Origin: Zelonia costaricensis
Lineage: Eukaryota > Euglenozoa > Kinetoplastea > Trypanosomatida > Trypanosomatidae
Reading direction: 5' to 3'
Assembly (NCBI GenBank): GCA_030849075.1
Contig: JASAOO010003391.1
Span: 1 to 52,971 of the forward strand
Length of the DNA stretch: 52,971 nucleotides
Part shown: piece after piece, positions 47,093-52,971 of the stretch
Position numbering within the stretch: position 1 is the first letter of the stretch
How the letters are laid out: every line of letters begins with the position of its first letter
Translations under genes and position numbers: made by a program
The notes under the pieces: generated by a model
Databases searched by the model: none
What the model saw: only the letters and a program-made list of their open reading frames with translations
Told to the model about the DNA's origin: nothing

Positions 47093-49570
47093 ATGGAGCG
47101 TCCACCGCGGCCGGAGCCGACGAGGGTCTCGCCGTACTTCTTCGAGCAGATCCTCTCCCACTCCCACTCCCACCACCCGCCCAGCCGCGACGCTACGCAG
47201 GTCGCACATGAGGAGACGCCGCCGTCAGGGGCCGCGGTGGAGCAGCCCGAAGAGCTTCCCGCAGAGCACCCGCTCGGCACCACCGCCGGCGTGCTGGACT
47301 TCAGCGACCCAGACGCTGCAGCGCAGGCCGATGCTGATCAGCCCGCCACCGCCACCAACACCTCCACCGACCCGAGCAGCGCGCCGACTCTCTCCCCACC
47401 ACAGCCACGCCCGGACGCCGGCGCACCGGCACGCGTGACTAGCAACGCGGAGGCGGACGCTGCCATGTGGCGCGGCTTCACCCCAGCGCCATTCCGCCAC
47501 CGCTTCGAGCGCCTCGCGCGGAGCGAGAGCGCGCAGACGGAGGCACTGCGACGCGCCGTAAAAGCGGCCTGGCGCGACGTGGAGCGCATCCAAGCCCGCA
47601 ACACCGCCCGCCGCGCGGCCCTGGACGAGTTGCTGGCCGACCCGAGCGCCGCGTGGCGCGAGGAGGTGCGCGGCAAGTTGTACTGGAACGCCAAGGACAT
47701 TGTGCAGCGCTACGGCTTCGAGGTGGACATGCGGCATCGCGGGGCGGCGGCGGCTGGTCGTGGCAGCCCCGTGCTGGAGGAGAATCGTGTGACGCTTGAC
47801 TTCTCCGTGGTGCGGGACGGTACGCGAGTGGAGGGGCAGCGCCCCAGCGGCGGCGGCGGCGCGGGGGAGGCGGTGGCGGAGGAGGAGTACGAGGACGGCG
47901 CGGAGCCAGCGGATGCCGCAACGGGCACGGGCAGGGCAGCTGTGTCGCACGTGTCGCCGGCCTCGCCTTCCCGGGAGGAGGCCGCCGACTTGCTGAACCC
48001 GTGCCTGCGCCCACATTTTCTGCGTCGCCTCTTCGCGCCGCTTCAGCAGGCCCGCCCGTCGCTGCCCAAGTGGACCTCGCTGCTGCTGACCGACGTGCAC
48101 GGGGTGCAGAAGACGGTGCTGCCCGACCTCGAGGCGAGGGTGCAGGCCTGCGTCCTGTTCAAAGTCCCCCTGCACCGCCCCTTCCTCGAGGCGCGCGCCG
48201 CGTTGCAGACGTGCGCGCAGCAGACCCGCACCGCCCCCGACATCGAGCTGCAGCAGGTTGCGGCGCACCGTCAGCTGGAGCGGCATGGGCGGCTCTGGGT
48301 GGATTTTGTGGAGGCCCACGCAGGGCCTGCCGCGGCGGTGGCGGCAGCGGTGGAGGCGGAGGCGGTGATGACGCGTGGCGGCCCGATGCCACGCGTCCTG
48401 GACGCGGAGGCCGAGGTTGCCGACCTCGCCCAGCGCTGGCTGACCGCCGAGGCTCTGTGGACGCTGCTGCTGGATGAGCTGGACACGTGCAAGCGGTTCT
48501 GCGCCGATGCCTTGCCAGGCCGCGTGCGACTCGGCGAGGCGGTGACGTCTGAGATGACGTCGATCGCGGAGGCGGTGCGCACGCATCGCGAAAAGTGTGC
48601 GTCGACTGTGTCCGGCATGACGGCAGACGCCGAGGCGTGCGCGGAGCTGCTGCACCGCAACGGACAGCGCATCGTCACGGCCGTCGATGAGATGGAGTCG
48701 ACCTTCACGTCGGAGCGGGACCGGCTGCGCGACTGCATCGCCGCACGGGAGTCCCTGCTGGGGAAGCTCGCGGGGCAGCAAGAGAAGAGTGCCCGCCGCG
48801 TGCGAGAGGCACTCAAGGGCTTCTTCATGGAGCAGCTGCAGTACGAGGAGGCGGCGCAGGCGCTGCTGCAGGATCAGCTATCCCTGGCGCAGCTCGAGGC
48901 GAGCCACACACAGCTGCGCACCGCGGTGCAGGTGCGGCACGAGGGCGCCGTGGAGGGCAAGAAGCATGCCAAGGCGCTCTTGACGTTGCTGAAGGACGGC
49001 GACACTGCTGTGCAGCAGCTCTTCGACGCGTGCGAGGTGCACTGCCGGCGCCTCGAGACCGACAACTACTATATCCAGTGCCGGCTGGTGGACCAGTGCA
49101 CGGCGGCGCTGCAGCAGCGGTGCCGGTGCGTGCAGGCAGTGGCCACGCTGTACGAGCAGCGATACGACGACATCGAAGCCCGCGCTGGGGACTCGTGGCA
49201 GCTGCAGTTTCTCGTTTCTGGCGAGCGGGACTGGGCTGTGGCCAACCTCAGCGACGTCCGCGCAGAGCTGACGCAGCTGGAGCGGGACTGGGGCACCCTG
49301 TGCGCGATGCGACAGGAGTTGGAGCTCGAGGCGGTGCCGCTCGACCCGCATCGCGGCACACCAGAGTGGCAGGCACTCATGACCACGCTGCGGCACCTCG
49401 ATGCCCCGACGTCGCTGCAACGCCGACTGCCCACGCTGCGCGGCCGCGCGGCGACGGCCGATGCGTCGGGGCGACTCGCGGTGGGTTGCGGCCCGCAGGC
49501 GGCGCGGCAGCTGCTGCGGGACTTGTCCACCACGCCGTCCGCAGCAGCCTCGGTCTCAGCCTCACCGTAG
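47093..49570 (+). CDS. Long coiled-coil protein, unknown family
   Basis: This 825-residue protein starts at the ATG at 47093 (MERPPRPEPTRVSPYFFEQIL). A GTG 15 bases upstream is in frame but is not an initiation codon here. Residues about 1-125 are Pro/Ala/Thr-rich; about 130-220 a short helical region (RFERLARSESAQTEALRRA, WREEVRGKLYWNAKDIVQRYGF); about 310-800 a long coiled coil. The stretch LETDNYYIQCRLVDQCTAAL and YEQRYDDIEARAGDSWQLQF faintly recalls the coiled-coil of paraflagellar-rod-domain proteins, but no clear motif supports that. A cytoskeletal or flagellar role is a guess. Confidence 0.72.
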   Translation: MERPPRPEPTRVSPYFFEQILSHSHSHHPPSRDATQVAHEETPPSGAAVEQPEELPAEHPLGTTAGVLDFSDPDAAAQADADQPATATNTSTDPSSAPTLSPPQPRPDAGAPARVTSNAEADAAMWRGFTPAPFRHRFERLARSESAQTEALRRAVKAAWRDVERIQARNTARRAALDELLADPSAAWREEVRGKLYWNAKDIVQRYGFEVDMRHRGAAAAGRGSPVLEENRVTLDFSVVRDGTRVEGQRPSGGGGAGEAVAEEEYEDGAEPADAATGTGRAAVSHVSPASPSREEAADLLNPCLRPHFLRRLFAPLQQARPSLPKWTSLLLTDVHGVQKTVLPDLEARVQACVLFKVPLHRPFLEARAALQTCAQQTRTAPDIELQQVAAHRQLERHGRLWVDFVEAHAGPAAAVAAAVEAEAVMTRGGPMPRVLDAEAEVADLAQRWLTAEALWTLLLDELDTCKRFCADALPGRVRLGEAVTSEMTSIAEAVRTHREKCASTVSGMTADAEACAELLHRNGQRIVTAVDEMESTFTSERDRLRDCIAARESLLGKLAGQQEKSARRVREALKGFFMEQLQYEEAAQALLQDQLSLAQLEASHTQLRTAVQVRHEGAVEGKKHAKALLTLLKDGDTAVQQLFDACEVHCRRLETDNYYIQCRLVDQCTAALQQRCRCVQAVATLYEQRYDDIEARAGDSWQLQFLVSGERDWAVANLSDVRAELTQLERDWGTLCAMRQELELEAVPLDPHRGTPEWQALMTTLRHLDAPTSLQRRLPTLRGRAATADASGRLAVGCGPQAARQLLRDLSTTPSAAASVSASP

Positions 49571-50285
49571 CATGTTTGAACCTCACATGCCGATCCTCCT
49601 CACACACACACACACACACACCTCGGTACTCCGCATTTGGTGTTCGTGTGTGCGTGCGTGAATGTCCGGGCTGATCCTTGTCCTAATGCGGCTGCTGCTG
49701 TTCTGCCTCACCTCATCGGTTGCCCAGGCGGCTCTTTCTGCTTTGTCTCCTTCTTTTCCCTCCTTCATGTACAGCGGCGTGGCGGCGACGTCACGACCTC
49801 CCCTCCCCTCCCCTCCCCATGTTGTGGTGGAGGCGGTCCTCCTTATGTGAGTTTGATGTCAGCTGTGGAACGGGCGTCCTCTACCCCCCCAAAAAAAAAA
49901 AAATTAATAATAACCACCGTCCCCGCACAACCGAGTTGCTGTGGCGCCGTGCACACGTGTGAGGCGCAAGGGACAAGAACCGATCAAGTACGACAGACCG
50001 CAGCACGCACCCGCACACAGAAGCATGAGGGGCACTTGGCCCCCGGTGAAAGGGGGGATGCAGCAGGTGCGTATGTGTGTGTTTGTGTATGCTTGAGTGT
50101 TGGAGAGCAGTCCACTTCCTCGGCAGCGGATGCAGAGCTACGTAACCCTTGCCAACTCGTGCTCTACCCCGTCGTGCCTCAACCTCTCTCGTCTACTCTC
50201 CACCTCTCGACGCAGACGCAACACCCAAGTCCACGCTTCTTCGGTTTGTCCCCCCCTCCTTCCTTCACACGCACGCGCACACACC
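49571..50285. other. Spacer upstream of polymerase X-like gene
   Basis: No gene was seen. It contains CA at 49,602-49,621, CCTCCCCTCC repeats near 49,798-49,817, an A-run at 49,894-49,904 and a CT-rich stretch at about 50,165-50,275 that may direct trans-splicing. Confidence 0.55.
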
Positions 50286-52268
50286 ATGCGGCTTCCGCTC
50301 ACCCTGCACCCCGCCAACCACCTCCCAGCGCAGTGCCTCCTACTGCACACCGCGCTGCATGCGGACGACCGGCCCAGCTCCCACACTGCGGACAAGAAGG
50401 CGTGCTACAGAACGATCGAGCAGCTCGCGCGATGTCGCACTGCCTACACAGCGCGGGGGCCGCGGCACAGCTTCTTGCCAACGCAGATCGCCGCTCTCGC
50501 TCAGTGGGCGCAGACGCACGCGCAGCACAGCACGGCTGGCGCATCAAGGCTGTCGGCGTCACCAGAAGGGCTCGCACCCACGAGTCCCGCCAGCCCGCGC
50601 TCGGGGGAATCGATCCCCTGCGACACACGCGCATCAGCAGCAGCAGCAGCAGCAGCGGCCACCCCTGCGACTGGGGCCACGTACGACGCGCTGTCTCGGT
50701 TGCCGCCGCCCGCCTTGATCGCTCGCTACGGCACCCGCGTGCTTGTGCGCGAGTTGCAACACCGCCACACCAACCCGGTGCCCTACGACGCCGCCGTGCA
50801 CCACGCGGCGCTGCTGACAGCGATGCTGCAGCCGTACGGGCTGCAGGTGGCGACAACGGGCATCACGCGCCGCGGCGCCCCCCTAGCGCTGCACGCGGAG
50901 CTCTTGTTATGCCTTTCGAAGGCCGCGACACGTGCGGTGCAGGCAGCACATCCCGACAACAGCGACCTGTGTGACATCGCCGAAGCGGCCGAGGACGACG
51001 CAGAGAACGCGAGTGCGGTAGACGAGTCGGTGAAGACCGCGCTGCAAGCCCACGGCAGCGTGAGAAGCAAAGATGCCGTCTGCGAGGCCCGGGGAGGACA
51101 GATGCCGACGTCGCCCACGCCGCCACGATCGCCATTGGTGCTGTCCACGATGACCACCACAGCGCCTCGTAGGCCGAACGTGTTCCTGCAAGACGATCTC
51201 ATGATCCGGCCTAGGCGAACTGCACCGCCGCAGGAACCTATCCGAGGCGCAGCCCCGGGAGCGCCCTCTTCAACACGCGACGCCGACACCGCGCGCGCAC
51301 CGACGCCGCATACGTCAGCATCTTGTGCTTCTTCTGCGCCCCCTCCGCCATCGGCGTCAGCACGGTTGCAGGAGAGTCTGCCGCGACAGCTGCAGCACCG
51401 GTGCGATGCCTTCTCTTCGCACGACACCGCGCTGACGGCGCCAGTGTGCTTCCGCATTCGCCGCGCCATGGAGGAGCTCGTGCGCGCCGGCTTCGTGGTC
51501 GGCGCCGTTAATGCGGCGTTTCCGCCTTCGCAGAGGCAGCTCCGCAAGCGGCGCGTCTTCAGCGTTGTGGTTCGCTACGACCCCCACCGGCCGACGCAGG
51601 TGCCGCAGCTGCACTGCACGGACGCGGCGACCCTGGCCCGCCTGCAGCTGCACGTGCTGCAGCTGCGCTTCTGCCCGTGCGACGCGTTTCACGCACGGCA
51701 GCTCTTCTGCACAGGGCCGGCGGCCTTCACCGCCCACGTGACGCTGCAGGCCCTGGCGCGCGGCGTGGACGTGAACGTGAACGGCGTCTTCAGCGCGAAG
51801 GCGCCGGGGAAAACTGACGTCGCGAGTCATGGCGGTGGTGGGGATGGTGACCACGTCGGAAAGAAGTGCCCCGCTGGTGCCGTGGAGATGCCGAGCTCCA
51901 CGCAACGCGACGGGAGCCGCAGCGTCACCACTGCACAGCCCCAATTTGAGCCGCCAACGGGGCCGAGTGCTGCGCATGCGCCGTCCGTCATGTCTTCGCA
52001 GCCAGCAGCAGCAGCAGCAGCCGCTGACGAAACGGCGATGGACTTCGACGGTGCTGCGGTCACCTCAGCGACACCTCGATCACCACCGCCGCCGCCGCCA
52101 CCAACATCACTTGCAGCAGCCACACCAACAAGGAAAAGCGAGGCTGCTGATCACTCGCTTGTGGAGCAGCTCATGGTGGATTCGGAGGACGACATCATGA
52201 CGCTGGCCGGCATCCCACACGTGGACGCGGCTCTGCGCGGCCTGTACTGCCAGAAAAACAATCTGTGA
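50286..52268 (+). CDS. Divergent DNA polymerase X family-like protein, catalytic carboxylates altered
   Basis: The protein has 660 residues from the ATG at 50286 (MRLPLTLHPANH). By hand alignment with human polymerase beta from memory: VPYDAAVHHAALL matches the helix preceding the palm; VATTGITRRGAPLALHAELLL (192-197 being GITRRG) matches the GSFRRG strand and the D-M-D carboxylates, here His203-Ala-Glu205; LQLRFCPCDAFHARQLFCTGP matches RIDIRL through YFTGS, with Asp256 replaced by Gln459; FTAHVTLQALARGVDVNVNG matches the following helix; VDSEDDIM (631-638) matches the terminal VDSEKDIF. Low-complexity insertions lie at about 210-385 and 510-630. With no catalytic Asp, this looks like a pseudoenzyme. 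Human comparisons are recalled, not searched. Confidence 0.6.
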   Translation: MRLPLTLHPANHLPAQCLLLHTALHADDRPSSHTADKKACYRTIEQLARCRTAYTARGPRHSFLPTQIAALAQWAQTHAQHSTAGASRLSASPEGLAPTSPASPRSGESIPCDTRASAAAAAAAATPATGATYDALSRLPPPALIARYGTRVLVRELQHRHTNPVPYDAAVHHAALLTAMLQPYGLQVATTGITRRGAPLALHAELLLCLSKAATRAVQAAHPDNSDLCDIAEAAEDDAENASAVDESVKTALQAHGSVRSKDAVCEARGGQMPTSPTPPRSPLVLSTMTTTAPRRPNVFLQDDLMIRPRRTAPPQEPIRGAAPGAPSSTRDADTARAPTPHTSASCASSAPPPPSASARLQESLPRQLQHRCDAFSSHDTALTAPVCFRIRRAMEELVRAGFVVGAVNAAFPPSQRQLRKRRVFSVVVRYDPHRPTQVPQLHCTDAATLARLQLHVLQLRFCPCDAFHARQLFCTGPAAFTAHVTLQALARGVDVNVNGVFSAKAPGKTDVASHGGGGDGDHVGKKCPAGAVEMPSSTQRDGSRSVTTAQPQFEPPTGPSAAHAPSVMSSQPAAAAAAADETAMDFDGAAVTSATPRSPPPPPPPTSLAAATPTRKSEAADHSLVEQLMVDSEDDIMTLAGIPHVDAALRGLYCQKNNL

Positions 52269-52947
52269 CTCACTACGCTGATGTGTGTGTGTGTGCGTAT
52301 GCGAATGCGTGTTTCGATAGACACAGACAGAACGGCGTCCTGCTCTTCTTTTTTTTTGTTTCTCTCTCACGACCCACTCTTCCGTTCTCGCACTGCGACT
52401 CTGTGTCTCGCGCGACTGCTGTACGTTCTGCTCCTCCACTCCACTCCACTCCACTCCACCCCTCCGCCCAACCCTCCGGCACGGGACAGGATCGCTACCC
52501 CCGCGTGCTGCACGTCGCGTGTGCTCCCTTCCCTCTGCCCTGCCTCGCCTCACCTACCTGTAGTCACCGGCCACGCGCCTACTGGCGCAGTGAGGTGTCC
52601 AAGGTTCGCCTTCGCCACGACAGGGGAGGGGGGAGCGCAGCTGTGCGCTTGCCTTCCAGAGGGACGGCGTGCATCACAGCTCTGGTCAGCCAGCCAGCGC
52701 TCCCGCCGCCCCCCTCTCCTCGCCTGCGGGCACGCCACGCTCCCCTCGACACCTCCCTTCCCCCTTCCGCTGCAATCGACTTGTGCCCTCGCTGACGCCC
52801 TTTCGCTCACCTCGCAATCCAAAACAACAAAAAAACCCGTGCTGATGCCCCCCTACACACGTACACACACACACACACACACACATACACGTGCCCACGC
52901 GTATCACGTTCAGTTCGTACTTGCACAGTCGCCGCTTTGCCGTCACC
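52269..52947. other. Spacer between polymerase X-like gene and the last partial gene
   Basis: No gene was seen. It contains a TG tract at 52,284-52,298, a pentamer (ACTCC)n repeat at 52,434-52,459, CT-rich sequence and a (CA)n tract near 52,862-52,886. Confidence 0.55.
52434..52459. repeat. (ACTCC)n pentanucleotide repeat
   Basis: About five consecutive CTCCA-type units in a CT-rich background upstream of the last gene. Confidence 0.85.
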
Positions 52948-52971
52948 ATGCAGCCCTACCTCCGCAAGCTC
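52948..52971 (+). CDS. Start of a truncated gene at the right edge
   Basis: An ATG at 52948-52950 opens a frame that reads MQPYLRKL and reaches the window end without a stop. It continues the plus-strand cluster and follows CT- and CA-rich sequence like other start regions here. Only eight codons are visible, so the product cannot be named and the start is tentative. Confidence 0.4.

Noticed and set aside
47225..48781. 518-codon open frame on the minus strand
   Set aside because: Antisense to the coiled-coil gene at 47093-49570; high third-position GC leaves long open frames on both strands. It has no family motif.

Overview
The window looks like nuclear DNA of a trypanosomatid flagellate of the Leishmania/Leptomonas/Crithidia lineage. 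The evidence is: intronless genes head to tail in long directional clusters; very GC-rich coding sequence with Gly/Ala/Ser/Pro-rich loops; long spacers full of (CA/TG)n tracts, polypyrimidine runs and AG acceptors, as expected for trans-splicing; and lineage-typical proteins such as a Leishmania-type DHH exopolyphosphatase and a candidate SYCP2/KKT17-18-type kinetochore protein. From memory, the gene order around the divergent switch resembles Leishmania chromosome 1. That is inference and was not checked.

Left end (1-3,440): a decayed tyrosine-recombinase-type retroelement (TATE/VIPER/DIRS-like) on the minus strand, with a coiled-coil Gag-like region, reverse transcriptase and RNase H, broken by stops, frameshifts and poly-G tracts. 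It abuts fragments of a leucine-rich-repeat gene that runs off the window.

Minus-strand cluster (about 4,490-28,606), in transcription order from the switch: a small mitochondrial-type membrane protein, exopolyphosphatase, a SERF-like protein, a twin CX9C protein, a mitochondrial-type pseudouridine synthase, thioredoxin, enkurin, a beta-helix protein, a PICH/ERCC6L-like SNF2 ATPase, a short membrane protein and a cyclophilin with an extra N-terminal region. A second decayed element (about 17,150-18,820) lies in the thioredoxin-enkurin spacer on the opposite strand. It has an RGG-rich Gag-like part and a possible Ulp1-like protease fragment.

The divergent strand-switch region (28,607-29,567) separates the two clusters and is the likely RNA polymerase II initiation zone. 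It carries several long homopolymer tracts.

Plus-strand cluster (29,568-end): RAE1/Gle2 WD40 mRNA-export factor, signal peptidase subunit SPC25, mitochondrial pyruvate carrier MPC1, an unknown multi-pass membrane protein, an SYCP2-like candidate kinetochore protein, a single-pass mitochondrial-type protein, TMEM208/SND2, dymeclin, a long coiled-coil protein, and a 660-residue protein that I read as a divergent DNA polymerase X family member with all three catalytic carboxylate positions altered. The first codons of another gene end the window.

The genes do not form a functional operon. Trypanosomatid clusters are co-transcribed and then processed individually by trans-splicing and polyadenylation. 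The most interesting reading is the apparent polymerase X pseudoenzyme at 50,286-52,268. Next are the second mobile element and the SYCP2-like protein.
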